DNA from: Pseudomonas sp. ICMP 561
GTDB lineage: Bacteria; Pseudomonadota; Gammaproteobacteria; Pseudomonadales; Pseudomonadaceae
Direction of reading: 5' to 3'
Assembly: GCF_002699985.1 (NCBI RefSeq)
Contig: NZ_LKBT01000017.1
Span: forward strand, 27,264-91,263
DNA length: 64,000 bases
Below are positions 27,307-36,295 of the stretch, piece by piece. Below the pieces are notes generated by a model. It had not been told where the DNA came from and did no database searches. It saw only the letters and a list, made by a program, of their open reading frames with translations. The translations under genes and the position numbers were made by a program. Within the stretch, counting starts at the first letter, position 1. Each line of letters opens with the position of its first letter.

Positions 27307-28302
27307 ATGCAATATCGTCAATTCGGCCGGACAGGCCTCAGCGTTTCCCGGCTGTGTCTGGGGACCATGACCTTTGGCTTGCAGACTGACGCTCAGGTTT
27401 CACACCGGATCATTGATCACGCCACGGATGCCGGGGTGAACTTCATCGACACGGCGGACGTTTACCCACTCGGTGCCAAATTCGATGCAGTGGGGCGAAC
27501 GGAGGAAGTGGTTGGCAGCTGGCTCAAAGGTAAACGTGACCGCTTCATCCTCGCCACCAAGGCCAGTGGCCCCATGGGACCCGCGGCCTGGAATCAGGGT
27601 AATTCACGCAAGCATCTGCTCGATGCCATTGAAGCTTCGCTCAAACGATTGAACACCGACTACGTCGATATTTATCAATTGCACATGGATGACCCGCTGA
27701 CCCCGCTGGATGAAACCCTTGAGGCGCTGGACATCATCGTCAAGCATGGCAAGGCGCGTTATATCGGGGTGTCGAACTTCCTGGCTTATCGAATGGCGCG
27801 AATGCTGGGAAGGGCGGACTACCTTAGGCTGACCCGCTTCGTTTCCATTCAGCCGCGCTACAACCTGTTGTTCCGCCAGATCGAGCGCGAGTTGTTGCCT
27901 CTGGCCAAAGAAGAAGGGCTGGCGGTCATTCCCTACAACCCGCTGGCCGGCGGTTTGCTGACCGGCAAGCATGCGCTGGAAAGTACGCCCAGCGATGGCC
28001 GTTTTACGGCGAGTGTGGGCGAGGCGGGGGAGATATATCAGCAGCGCTACTGGCATGAGCGTGAGTTTCAGAGTATCGAGCGGCTCAAGGTTTTGCTCAA
28101 TGAGGCGGGCAAGCCCATGACTACCACCTCCGTTGCATGGGTGCTGGCCAATCCGGTGATCACCTCGGCAATCATCGGTGCGAGTCGTCCGGAGCAACTG
28201 GATGACACCCTGGCTGCGGCAGACTTTGTGCTGGATGAGTCATTGAAGACGCAGCTTGATGAGATTACCCATGAGTATCGATGGGGGGATGCGGCGCGGT
28301 AG
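27307..28302 (+). CDS. Aldo/keto reductase
   Basis: A 331-aa NADPH-dependent aldo/keto reductase. The tetrad is visible: Asp48 (FIDTADVY), Tyr53, Lys85 (ILATKASG) and His126 (YQLHMDDP). The C-terminal cofactor segment includes ITSAIIGASRPEQLDD. GGAGAAGC precedes the ATG. It resembles the YajO/Tas-like branch, with broad carbonyl reduction as the likely activity. It is isolated, with REP elements downstream, so the physiological substrate is unknown. Confidence 0.9.
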   Translation: MQYRQFGRTGLSVSRLCLGTMTFGLQTDAQVSHRIIDHATDAGVNFIDTADVYPLGAKFDAVGRTEEVVGSWLKGKRDRFILATKASGPMGPAAWNQGNSRKHLLDAIEASLKRLNTDYVDIYQLHMDDPLTPLDETLEALDIIVKHGKARYIGVSNFLAYRMARMLGRADYLRLTRFVSIQPRYNLLFRQIERELLPLAKEEGLAVIPYNPLAGGLLTGKHALESTPSDGRFTASVGEAGEIYQQRYWHEREFQSIERLKVLLNEAGKPMTTTSVAWVLANPVITSAIIGASRPEQLDDTLAAADFVLDESLKTQLDEITHEYRWGDAAR

Positions 28303-28340
28303 GGGTTAATTAAATAGTCGGCCTGCAGCTCACAGAAGTT

Positions 28341-28411
28341 ACGAGGCCCGCGATGACGGTCTGCCTGACACACCGCCATCGCGGCCTCGCCTTGCTCGTG
28401 CGCTCCTACAG
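28341..28411. repeat. Degenerate paired REP element
   Basis: The right arm ends in GCTCGTGCGCTCCTACAG as in the element at 17462. The left arm is eroded, retaining only a GAGGCCCGCGATG portion. Confidence 0.7.
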
Positions 28412-28458
28412 ATTTTCATATGCTGTGCGATCTAGCGATGTTCAGGCAGATGCTGGAC

Positions 28459-28549
28459 CTGTAGGAGTGAGCTTGCTCGCGATTCGGTTTTTTGGTCGAC
28501 GAATTTATCGCCTGAACCGACGCTATCGCGAGCAAGCTCACTCCTACAG
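28459..28549. repeat. Paired REP element, GTAGGAGTGAGCTTGCTCGCGA family
   Basis: CTGTAGGAGTGAGCTTGCTC and its inverted copy, nearly identical in length and spacing to the element at 7621. Confidence 0.92.
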
Positions 28550-28609
28550 GGTCCTTGGTTGCCGCGAGACAGCGCGGTGCCATGGACGCGGGCGACTTGG
28601 CGACAACTG

Positions 28610-29518
28610 TCAAACAGGCCGACCCCACAACTCCACGACATAGTCGACAAAACTGCGTAGCTTCGGCGAGCGGTAGCGATCCTGGGCGTAAAGCAGGTGC
28701 ATGGGGCGGCATGGAAGTTGGTAGTCAGGTAGCAGGGCGATCAGCTTGCCGTTTTCCAGATCCTCCTGAACCAGCGCGTCAGGCATCATCACGATCCCGG
28801 CTCCGGCGCGTGCAGCTTTGTGCAGTCCTGCAGAGGTGTTCATGGTGATCGGGCCGCTGACCGGCACTAATATTTCGCCTTCAGCCCCCGTCAGCCGCCA
28901 GTGTTTTTCGACTGAACTCCAGTCATCTCCGGCCGGGTAGGCAAACGCCAGACAATCATGCTGTTGCAAATCCATAGGCTCGACGGGTGTGCCGCGACGT
29001 TGCAGATACGACGGTGCTGCGCACAGGGTCAGGGTGTAATCCTGCAAGGGCCTGGCAATCAGGCTTGAGCTATGAATCTGGCCCAGACGAATCGCCGCGT
29101 CGAACCCCTGACCGATCAAATCCATGCGCTCGTTGCTCCACACAATATCCAGCTTGATTTGCGGGTAGCGGCGGATGAATTCGCTCAGCGCCGGGGCGAG
29201 GCTTTCCGAGCCAAATGTAAACGGTGCAGTAATCCGCAACGTCCCTTGAGGGATGTCCTGGGATTGCGCTGCCAATTGCTCCGAATCGGCAACCAGCGCC
29301 AGAACATCCACACAACGCTGGTAGTACGTAGCGCCAAACTCGGTCAGACCCTGGCGACGCGTGGTGCGTTTGAGCAGGCTGACCCCCAGTCGTTGTTCGA
29401 GCCCGCGCAAATGGTTGCCCACCATGGTGGTCGACATACCGCACTCAAGTGCAGCAGCCGTCATGCTGCCGGTTTCCACCACTTTGACAAACACCGACAT
29501 TGCCTGGAGTAAGTCCAT
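28610..29518 (-). CDS. LysR-family transcriptional regulator
   Basis: A 302-aa LysR regulator with an N-terminal HTH (FVKVVETGSMTAAALECGMS and TTMVGNHLRGLEQRLG) and a substrate-binding domain of the CrgA/DhmR-like type (GTLRITAPFTFGSESLAPAL). AAGG lies seven bases before the ATG at 29518. It diverges from an acetylornithine-aminotransferase-like gene across 101 bp, so control of that gene is likely. The effector is unknown. Confidence 0.87.
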   Translation of the reverse strand: MDLLQAMSVFVKVVETGSMTAAALECGMSTTMVGNHLRGLEQRLGVSLLKRTTRRQGLTEFGATYYQRCVDVLALVADSEQLAAQSQDIPQGTLRITAPFTFGSESLAPALSEFIRRYPQIKLDIVWSNERMDLIGQGFDAAIRLGQIHSSSLIARPLQDYTLTLCAAPSYLQRRGTPVEPMDLQQHDCLAFAYPAGDDWSSVEKHWRLTGAEGEILVPVSGPITMNTSAGLHKAARAGAGIVMMPDALVQEDLENGKLIALLPDYQLPCRPMHLLYAQDRYRSPKLRSFVDYVVELWGRPV

Positions 29519-29619
29519 TATCAAGCCTTACTTTTAAATCATTGAAGGAAATCGCCGTTTATCCAGCTCAGGTTGCTAACGATACTGGAAAAAAACACGC
29601 CTGAGATGGAGTTTCGAAC

Positions 29620-30867
29620 ATGACCGCCACTTGCCTGATGAGCACCTACCTTCCGTTGACGCTAAGTTTCACTCGCGGCCTTGGCACTCGCCTGTGGGAT
29701 GAGGCAGGTCGCGAGTATCTGGATGCGGTGGCGGGTGTTGCTGTTACCAACGTCGGTCATTCGCACCCCCGGCTGGTGGCGGCGATCAGTGAGCAGGCAG
29801 GCTTGCTGATGCACACTTCTAACCTGTACAGCATTCAGTGGCAGCAGGAGCTCGCTCGGAAGTTGACCGGGCTGGCGGGCATGGACCGGGCGTTTTTCAA
29901 TAATTCCGGCGCGGAAGCCAACGAGACGGCGTTGAAGCTGGCTCGGCTGTATGCCTGGCACAAAGGCATTGAAAAGCCGCTGGTGGTCGTGATGGACAAT
30001 GCATTCCACGGTCGGACGCTGGGGACCTTGTCTGCCAGCGACGGTCCTGCCGTGCGGTTGGGTTTCAACTCGTTACCGGGTGATTTCATCAAAGTGCCAT
30101 TTGGCGATCTCGCCGCACTGGACAAGATATGCAAGACCTATGGCCATCGCATCACGGCCATCTTGCTGGAGCCTATTCAGGGCGAAAGTGGCGTGCAACT
30201 GGCTCCGCCGGGTTATCTGAAGGCCTTGCGTGAATTGTGCAGTCGGCGCGCGTGGTTGCTGATGCTGGATGAAATTCAAACCGGTATGGGCCGCACCGGG
30301 CAGTGGTTCGCGTTCCAGCATGAAGGCATTGTCCCGGACGTGATGACATTGGCCAAAGGCCTGGGCAATGGCATCCCCATCGGTGCCTGCCTGGCGCGAG
30401 GCAAAGCGGCTGAGCTGTTCACGCCGGGCAGCCATGGCAGCACGTTCGGCGGCAACCCGCTGGCCTGCCGGGTTGGCTGTACAGTTGTGGATATTCTCAA
30501 GGATCAGTGCCTGCTGGATAACGCCCGGTTGCAGGGCGAACGGTTGCTGGCCGGATTGCGCGCCGCCCTGAGTGAACACCCGGATGTTCTGGATATTCGT
30601 GGCAGGGGCTTGATGGTGGGCGTCGAGTTGACCCGGCCATTGGCAAATCTGGCAGCGATTGCCGCACACGAGCATGGCCTGCTGCTTAACGTCACGCGGG
30701 GCAAGACGATTCGTCTGTTACCGCCGTTGACCGTCAATGAGCAGGAGATCGATGCGATTGTGTTGGGGGTATGCAAGACGCTGGCGTCGTGTACTGGGGT
30801 GGGAGGACGCGGCCTGAAGGCTGAGGTGTTGCCAATGACGTTGACGCTTGAAGAGGTATGTAGCTGA
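29620..30867 (+). CDS. Acetylornithine/succinylornithine aminotransferase-like enzyme (ArgD family)
   Basis: A 415-aa class-III PLP aminotransferase. It has NNSGAEANETALKLAR, FHGRTLGTLSA, LDEIQTGMGRTG and the PLP Lys246 in TLAKGLGNGIPIGA. Length and motifs match ArgD/AstC, with some C-terminal extension (about 20 residues after the usual end). It would convert an N-acylornithine or related omega-amino acid. Because it has its own divergent LysR regulator and no arginine genes nearby, it may be a catabolic paralogue rather than the biosynthetic ArgD. Confidence 0.85.
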   Translation: MTATCLMSTYLPLTLSFTRGLGTRLWDEAGREYLDAVAGVAVTNVGHSHPRLVAAISEQAGLLMHTSNLYSIQWQQELARKLTGLAGMDRAFFNNSGAEANETALKLARLYAWHKGIEKPLVVVMDNAFHGRTLGTLSASDGPAVRLGFNSLPGDFIKVPFGDLAALDKICKTYGHRITAILLEPIQGESGVQLAPPGYLKALRELCSRRAWLLMLDEIQTGMGRTGQWFAFQHEGIVPDVMTLAKGLGNGIPIGACLARGKAAELFTPGSHGSTFGGNPLACRVGCTVVDILKDQCLLDNARLQGERLLAGLRAALSEHPDVLDIRGRGLMVGVELTRPLANLAAIAAHEHGLLLNVTRGKTIRLLPPLTVNEQEIDAIVLGVCKTLASCTGVGGRGLKAEVLPMTLTLEEVCS

Positions 30868-31199
30868 GCGGTTATATCTGGCATTCCGGTTAATTTTGCG
30901 GTGAATGTATCGTCGGAGTGCCGCCCAGACCAAGCCACGCTCCCACAGGGTATGCAATCTCATGTGGGAGGCTTGGTCTGGGCGGCACTCCGACGATGCA
31001 GACGCCTCGGTCCAACAGACACTCCGCGTTATCGTTCTTCGCGAGCAAGCTCGGCTCCTACAGAGAGCATGATCCCTGTGGGAGCGAGGCTTGGTCTGGG
31101 CGGCACTCCGACGATGCAGGCGCTGAGGTTTAACTTTGGAGTCGTATTTCAGCTAAACGAATAGCCGCAGTACGATCAATCAATAACTCACAACAGCCC
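30868..31199. other. Gene-free spacer occupied by REP-like repeats
   Basis: A 332-bp spacer between convergent genes. It holds the repeat cluster described at 30911-31121 and nothing gene-like. Confidence 0.7.
30911..31121. repeat. REP-like cluster with three copies of a GGCTTGGTCTGGGCGGCACT unit
   Basis: An inverted pair (30911-30995) of CGTCGGAGTGCCGCCCAGAC units is followed by a direct third copy at about 31087-31121. A half REP (GCGAGCAAGCTCGGCTCCTACAG-like, about 31042-31063) lies between. This family is seen nowhere else in the window. Confidence 0.8.
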
Positions 31200-32573
31200 T
31201 CAAGTCACCACCCGATAGCAGGGCTCATACGCCGCGCCACCTGGCAGCTTCATGCGGTGCTGTTCGACGAACGCGTGCAGCAGTCGATCCAGCGGCTCCA
31301 TGATTTCGTTGTCGCCATGGATTTCGTATGGCCCATGTTGCTCGATCAGACGAATACCTTTGTCTTTGACGTTACCGGCGACAATCCCCGAGAACGCACG
31401 ACGCAGATTGGCCGCCAGTTGATGCGGCGGTAATGATCGGCTCAACTGCAGGGCTGCCATGTTTTCATGGGTCGGATCAAACGGATGCTGGAAGCCTTCG
31501 TCGATTTTCAGCAGCCAGTTGAAGTGGAACGCGTCATTGCGGTCACGGCGGAACTGTTTGACGGTCTTGAGCCCGGCAGTCATTTCCCTGGCCACTTCAG
31601 CCGGGTCGTCGATGATGATCTGGTAGTGCTTGTAAGCCGATTCGCCCAGGGTCGCGCCTACAAACGCGTGCAGTTGTTCCAGATACGGCGCAGCGCTTTT
31701 CGGACCGGTCAGCACCACCGGGAAAGGCAGGTCGTGGTTGTCCGGGTGCATGAGGATGCCCAGCAGGTAAAGGAACTCTTCTGCGGTGCCCGCACCACCC
31801 GGGAAGATAATGATGCCGTGGCCAACGCGCACGAAGGCTTCAAGGCGTTTTTCAATATCGGGCAGGATCACCAACTCGTTGACGATCGGGTTAGGCGCTT
31901 CTGCCGCGATGATGCCGGGTTCGGTCAGGCCCAGATATCGACCTCCGTTGATCCGCTGTTTGGCGTGGGCAATGGTCGCGCCCTTCATCGGGCCTTTCAT
32001 CACGCCGGGACCGCACCCCGTGCAGATGTCCAGGCTACGCAGGCCCAGTTCATGACCCACTTTCTTGGTGTATTTGTACTCTTCGGTGTTGATCGAGTGA
32101 CCGCCCCAGCAAACCACCATCTTCGGTTCAAGACCCGGACGCAGCGTGCGAGCGTTGCGTAGCAGATGAAACACGTAGTCGGTGATGCCTTGGGAGCTTT
32201 CGAGATCAATGCGCTGGCTGTCCAGCTCGCTCTCTGTGTAAACGATGTCGCGCAAGGCGCTGAACAGCATTTCACGAGTGCTGGCGATCATTTCGCCGTC
32301 GACGAATGCATCGGCGGGCGCATTGAGGAGCTCAAGGCGTACACCACGATCCTGCTGGTGAATGCGGACTTCGAAACTCTCGTAGGCCTCAAGAATGGTC
32401 TTGGCGTTATCGACATGCGCGCCGGTGTTGAGAATAGCCAGGGCGCACTGGCGGAAGAGGGTGTAAATGCTGCCTGAACCGGCGGCGCTGAGTTGCTGTA
32501 CTTCGCGCTGGGACAGTGTTTCGAGGCTGCCCTTGGGACTGACCGAGGCGTTGATTACTTGTCTTGGGGGCAT
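31200..32573 (-). CDS. ppnN: Pyrimidine/purine nucleotide 5'-monophosphate nucleosidase PpnN (LOG family)
   Basis: A 457-aa protein of the YgdH/PpnN type. The N-terminus (SVSPKGSLETLSQREVQQL) matches the family's start, the central LOG domain has CTGCGPGVMKGPMKG at about 184-198 and PGGAGTAEEFLYLLG from 258, and the C-terminal domain is the usual YgdH_C. PpnN hydrolyses nucleoside monophosphates to base and ribose-5-phosphate and is activated by (p)ppGpp in E. coli. The ATG at 32573 follows AAGGGAA; 84 further upstream codons are spurious. Confidence 0.92.
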   Translation of the reverse strand: MPPRQVINASVSPKGSLETLSQREVQQLSAAGSGSIYTLFRQCALAILNTGAHVDNAKTILEAYESFEVRIHQQDRGVRLELLNAPADAFVDGEMIASTREMLFSALRDIVYTESELDSQRIDLESSQGITDYVFHLLRNARTLRPGLEPKMVVCWGGHSINTEEYKYTKKVGHELGLRSLDICTGCGPGVMKGPMKGATIAHAKQRINGGRYLGLTEPGIIAAEAPNPIVNELVILPDIEKRLEAFVRVGHGIIIFPGGAGTAEEFLYLLGILMHPDNHDLPFPVVLTGPKSAAPYLEQLHAFVGATLGESAYKHYQIIIDDPAEVAREMTAGLKTVKQFRRDRNDAFHFNWLLKIDEGFQHPFDPTHENMAALQLSRSLPPHQLAANLRRAFSGIVAGNVKDKGIRLIEQHGPYEIHGDNEIMEPLDRLLHAFVEQHRMKLPGGAAYEPCYRVVT

Positions 32574-32895
32574 TCTGAATTCCCTTGAAGAAATGCCGGT
32601 GAGCCAGTCGGGCTCACGCGCATCTGAATAGTGAGACCCTGCGTTTCCCTGCACGAAAAGGCGGCAGGGCGGGCAAGTGTCTTGTTGAATACCGTGGGGC
32701 AAAAGCCAACACCACGGTTTAAGCGGGCCGACAAACCGGGTTGACTCAATATCCTCCTTGTCTGAGTTGCTGCTCTTGATTATTGAGGTGCGGCTGATTG
32801 TGCGCACCTGAGCAGGCATCGCCATTCAACCGGTGAATCAATTAAGCGTCAACTCCTTGCAAGTGAGTGGGTTACAGCTGGCATCCTATACCCGA
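32574..32895. other. Intergenic spacer between ppnN start and topB end
   Basis: A 322-bp spacer that must contain the ppnN promoter. No repeat, operator or small gene could be recognised. Confidence 0.45.
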
Positions 32896-34854
32896 TCACG
32901 GTTTGCTGGCAGTTTTGGCTGCACGTCGTGGCTTGGCGGTACTGGTGCCCGCAGGTTTGCGCTTGCCGGTCTTGCGTTTGCCTTTCCATGGCGGCTTGCC
33001 TCCGGCAGGACTTGCAGATGCGGTAATGACCATGCGCATGCCCATACAGCGGCTGATGTGCTTGCTCATCCAGGTGGCCTGCCGGGCGACAAACTCTTCG
33101 AGACTCATCTCGCCAGCCTGGACCATGTCCAGCGCCTGTTCCCAGATGGCTGTAGTGCCCGGATCGGCGATTGCGCGGGGCACCGCGTCGATCAGGCTGA
33201 ACGCGGCCGGTGTCGCCGCCAGGGCTTTGCCGTTCTTGCTCAGATAACCTCGATCCAGCAAGCCCTGAATGATGCCGGCACGTGTTGCTTCTGTGCCAAT
33301 CCCGGTAGTGTCCTTGAGTTTCTGTTTGAGGCGCGGGTCTTCCACCAGACGGGCGACATTCTTCATCGCCTTGATCAGGTCACCTTCTGTGAGCGGCTTG
33401 GGTGGCTGGGTCCAGAGATCCTTGAGGGTGACGTTGTCGACCGCGTAATCGCTGCCCTCGGTCAGCCTTGGCAAGGCTTGCGGTGCGGGCGCTTCCCGAC
33501 CTTTTGGGGGCGTCAGAGCTTCCGGCAATGCGCGCTTCCAGCCTGGTTCGACGATCACCTTGCCGGTCGCCCGGAGCTTTTCACCGCCACAGTCGAAGTC
33601 GGCCTGCGTGCGATCGTATTCATGGTTGGGCAGAAACTGCGCAAGGTAACGGGCCCGAATCAAGGTAAACACTGCGCGGTATTTGCCGGTCAGTTGATCG
33701 AGGGATTTGCCCGCGCCGGTGGGGATGATGCCGTGGTGAGCGCTGACTTTTGCGTCGTTCCAGGCCCGAGAGCGGCGACCTGGATCAAGGTATTTGAGCA
33801 GCTCGTTCAGCGCCGGGTCTGCGCGACCCAGTGCGGCAATGATCTTCGATGCATCGCTGTGCTGGCTGACTGGCAGGTAACCGCAGTCGCTGCGCGGATA
33901 GGTGATGACCTTGTGGGTTTCATACAGCGCTTGAGCAACGTCCAGTGTTTCCTGTGCGCCGAGCCCCAATTTTTTCGAACATACCTCCTGCAACGTACCG
34001 AGGTCGAAAGGCAGCGGCGCGGCTTCACGTACCCGTTCGGTTCGCAGCTTCAGAAGCTTGGCAGTCGCCGCTTTGCGCATGGTTTCAGCGGCTTGCTGCG
34101 CAGTCGTCTGGTTCAGGCATCGATCCTGGTCGTCACAGACATCTGCAGCGGCACGCCATTGAGCAGTGAAGGGCTGGTCAGCGTGGAGCAGTTGCACATC
34201 GATAGCCCAGAAGGGCACGGGCACGAAATCGGCGATGCTGCGATCCCGATCCACTACCAGCCGCAGCGTCGGGGTTTGTACGCGTCCCACCGGCAATACG
34301 CCTTGATAGCCGGATTGGCGGCCGAGGAGGGTGAACAGGCGGCTCATGTTCATGCCGATCAGCCAGTCTGCCCGTGAACGGCCCAGCGCCGAGTGGTAAA
34401 GGCTGAAGGTTTCGGCGCCGGGCCTGAGGGCGTTCAAGGCCTTGCGGATTGAGGCATCGTCGAGCGCCGAGAGCCATAGGCGTTGTATCGGTCCGCGATA
34501 ACGACAATGGTCCACCAGCTCCCGGGCGATCATCTCGCCTTCGCGGTCGGCATCGGTGGCGATGACCAGTTCGGAGGCTTCGCCCAACAGACGTTTGACC
34601 GCTTTGAACTGACTGGCCGTGCGTGGCTTGACCAGCATCTTCCATTTTTCCGGAACGATGGGCAGGTCATCCAGCACCCAGCGTTTGTAGCGAGCGTCGT
34701 AACTGTCAGGTGGCGCGGTTTCCAGCAGATGGCCGATGCACCACGTCACCGTAGCGTTGGGCCCCACCCAGCAGCCATCACCACGTCGACTCGCGCCTAG
34801 TACAGCGGCGATATCTTTGGCCTGGGAGGGTTTTTCGCACAGAAACAGCCGCAT
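32896..34854 (-). CDS. topB: DNA topoisomerase III (TopB)
   Basis: A 652-aa type IA topoisomerase. The TOPRIM acidic motif is at 100-107 (TDADREGE), the catalytic Tyr319 lies in VITYPRSDCGYLP, and GIGTEATRAGIIQGLLDRGY follows. The C-terminus has no zinc fingers but ends in a Lys/Arg-rich tail of about 35 residues. It decatenates and removes single-strand crossings during replication and recombination. Start is set at MRLFLCEKPS. A LexA-like palindrome lies 74 bp upstream. Confidence 0.95.
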   Translation of the reverse strand: MRLFLCEKPSQAKDIAAVLGASRRGDGCWVGPNATVTWCIGHLLETAPPDSYDARYKRWVLDDLPIVPEKWKMLVKPRTASQFKAVKRLLGEASELVIATDADREGEMIARELVDHCRYRGPIQRLWLSALDDASIRKALNALRPGAETFSLYHSALGRSRADWLIGMNMSRLFTLLGRQSGYQGVLPVGRVQTPTLRLVVDRDRSIADFVPVPFWAIDVQLLHADQPFTAQWRAAADVCDDQDRCLNQTTAQQAAETMRKAATAKLLKLRTERVREAAPLPFDLGTLQEVCSKKLGLGAQETLDVAQALYETHKVITYPRSDCGYLPVSQHSDASKIIAALGRADPALNELLKYLDPGRRSRAWNDAKVSAHHGIIPTGAGKSLDQLTGKYRAVFTLIRARYLAQFLPNHEYDRTQADFDCGGEKLRATGKVIVEPGWKRALPEALTPPKGREAPAPQALPRLTEGSDYAVDNVTLKDLWTQPPKPLTEGDLIKAMKNVARLVEDPRLKQKLKDTTGIGTEATRAGIIQGLLDRGYLSKNGKALAATPAAFSLIDAVPRAIADPGTTAIWEQALDMVQAGEMSLEEFVARQATWMSKHISRCMGMRMVITASASPAGGKPPWKGKRKTGKRKPAGTSTAKPRRAAKTASKP

Positions 34855-34918
34855 GAGTACCATCGTTTTTTACGGGTTTTGATGGGGGCACAGCATGAGC
34901 AGTAAGGACGTTTTCGGC

Positions 34919-34952
34919 AAGGTTTATCTGTATGGATATACAGATAAACCTT
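34919..34952. promoter_or_regulatory. LexA-like (SOS) box within a 34-bp palindrome upstream of topB
   Basis: The core CTGTATGGATATACAG (34928-34943) has the CTGT-N8-ACAG form of proteobacterial LexA boxes. It sits in a longer palindrome whose 15-bp arms, AAGGTTTATCTGTAT and its complement, are perfect around GGAT. It is 74 bp before the topB start. The long arms could also form a hairpin, so a different regulator or a transcript structure is possible. Confidence 0.55.
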
Positions 34953-34986
34953 GTGGGAAGTTGGTGCTTTAATCGGGGTTCACTCC

Positions 34987-35076
34987 GTAGGACCGGCTTT
35001 AGCCGGGAGAAGGTCGGTACATCCGCCGCCTATTCATCGCCAGATAAAATGTCCTCCCGGCTAAAGCCGGTCCTAC
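34987..35076. repeat. Paired REP element, GTAGGACCGGCTTTAGCCGG family
   Basis: Two inverted GTAGGACCGGCTTTAGCCGG units in the 325-bp spacer between topB and the SMR gene. Confidence 0.92.
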
Positions 35077-35179
35077 CAGTCTGGATCCGGTCGCGGCACC
35101 GCCAAACCTTGCACCAACCGCTCTGGCACCGCTATTTTGTCCCGACGCCAACTAAAGAAAACCATTCCGAGGAAGTTCG

Positions 35180-35506
35180 ATGAGCTGGATGTTTCTGTTA
35201 TTCGCAGGTGCCTGCGAAATCATCTATGCCGCGGTAATGCCCCGTACCGATGGTTTTACCCGGCTGTTGCCCAGTCTGTTCTGCGGTTTTTTCATCTGTC
35301 TGAGCATGTACCTGCTGTCTGTGGCGACCCGCACCATTCCGGTCGGTACGGCTTATGCTGTATGGGTCGGAATCGGTGCGTTGGGCACTGCGGTTTACGG
35401 CATGCTGGTACTGGGCGAAGATCGCAGTGTGTTGCGGATTTTGTGTTTTTTGCTGATTCTGGCTGGCATTGTCGGACTGAAGCTGGTGTCCGCACCCGTT
35501 AAATAA
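35180..35506 (+). CDS. Small multidrug resistance (SMR) family protein, SugE/Gdx-like
   Basis: A 108-aa inner-membrane protein with four transmembrane segments. The conserved Glu13 (AGACEIIYAAVM) is present, and VGTAYAVWVGIGALGTAVYG matches the SugE/Gdx subtype, which exports guanidinium or quaternary ammonium cations as an antiparallel dimer. AGGAAG precedes the start. It appears monocistronic, and no guanidine riboswitch was recognised in its leader. Confidence 0.88.
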   Translation: MSWMFLLFAGACEIIYAAVMPRTDGFTRLLPSLFCGFFICLSMYLLSVATRTIPVGTAYAVWVGIGALGTAVYGMLVLGEDRSVLRILCFLLILAGIVGLKLVSAPVK

Positions 35507-35608
35507 AAGGGTTGCGACGGCTGTTGAGCTATACCCAATGAGAACAAAACATCTAAAACCGCGTCGAAAGCCCGACTAGTGTCCTGTCTAGGTTTGAAGG
35601 AGCCATTT

Positions 35609-36142
35609 ATGTTTATCCGGTCGTTGACCCTCGCCACGTTGCTTATCTCTGCGGGCCCTCTGCTCGCGGCTGACAGCGACAGCCCTCTGAACCAGGACCG
35701 CGGCAAGTCGCGCCCATTGATTGTTATCGCGCCGAGCACACTGGACCCGACGCTGGTCAACCTGCAAAAAGAGCTCAAGGAACCGGAAAACCAGAAGGGT
35801 TTCGCGGAGCGTGGCATGGTGCTTTATACGGTGGTTGCCATGATAGGCAAACGTGACGGTAAAGACCTTGATCCTCAGGCAACCATGGCGCTGATTCGGG
35901 AGCTGAAACTGGGGGCGAGCAGGGGAACCAAGGTCGTTCTGGTGGGCAAGGACGGTGAGAAAAAACTCGACCAGCTTGGCCCTGTTTCCGTGAAAGACCT
36001 GTTCACCACGGTTGATCAATTACCCACCGAAGAAAAGGCTGCCACAGCCCCGGCAGCGGTTGCACCGGTGCCTGAGGCCAAGCCCGGCGCGGAAAAGGCT
36101 GGCAAGCCAGCGAAAGGTGCGCCTAAAACCCTCGATGACTGA
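35609..36142 (+). CDS. DUF4174-like exported protein
   Basis: A 177-aa protein with a signal peptide (core LTLATLLISAGPLLAA, cleavage near residue 21). The mature region matches the DUF4174 pattern: RPLIVIAPSTLDPTLVNLQ, GMVLYTVVAMIG and TKVVLVGKDGEKKLDQLG, a thioredoxin-like fold without obvious redox Cys. The C-terminus is a low-complexity Ala/Pro/Lys tail. AAGGAG precedes the ATG at 35609. The function is unknown. Confidence 0.82.
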   Translation: MFIRSLTLATLLISAGPLLAADSDSPLNQDRGKSRPLIVIAPSTLDPTLVNLQKELKEPENQKGFAERGMVLYTVVAMIGKRDGKDLDPQATMALIRELKLGASRGTKVVLVGKDGEKKLDQLGPVSVKDLFTTVDQLPTEEKAATAPAAVAPVPEAKPGAEKAGKPAKGAPKTLDD

Positions 36143-36218
36143 GCCGTAAAGGTCTGAAACTGGCGAGCCAGCCGATAGCGGCGAAGCGCCACTCAAAACG
36201 TTAGTATGTGCACGGGTC

Positions 36219-36261
36219 AAGGCCCGGGACCGACGCAGCCGCGGTCCCGGGCCTTTGCTTT
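36219..36261 (+). terminator. Rho-independent terminator
   Basis: AAGGCCCGGGACCG pairs with CGGTCCCGGGCCTT across a short loop, followed by TTTGCTTT. It lies 77 bp after the DUF4174-like gene. Confidence 0.85.
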
Positions 36262-36295
36262 AGGGTGTTGAACTCGATTTGGGCGATGTAAGAGC

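Larger units (their letters stand above)
28303..28609. other. Gene-free spacer occupied by REP elements
   Basis: This 307-bp spacer between convergent genes contains two REP structures (28341-28411 and 28459-28549) and no plausible gene. Confidence 0.7.

Noticed and set aside
32833..34377. 514-aa plus-strand frame opposite topB
   Set aside because: Antisense of a gene with an unmistakable type IA topoisomerase; no motifs of its own.
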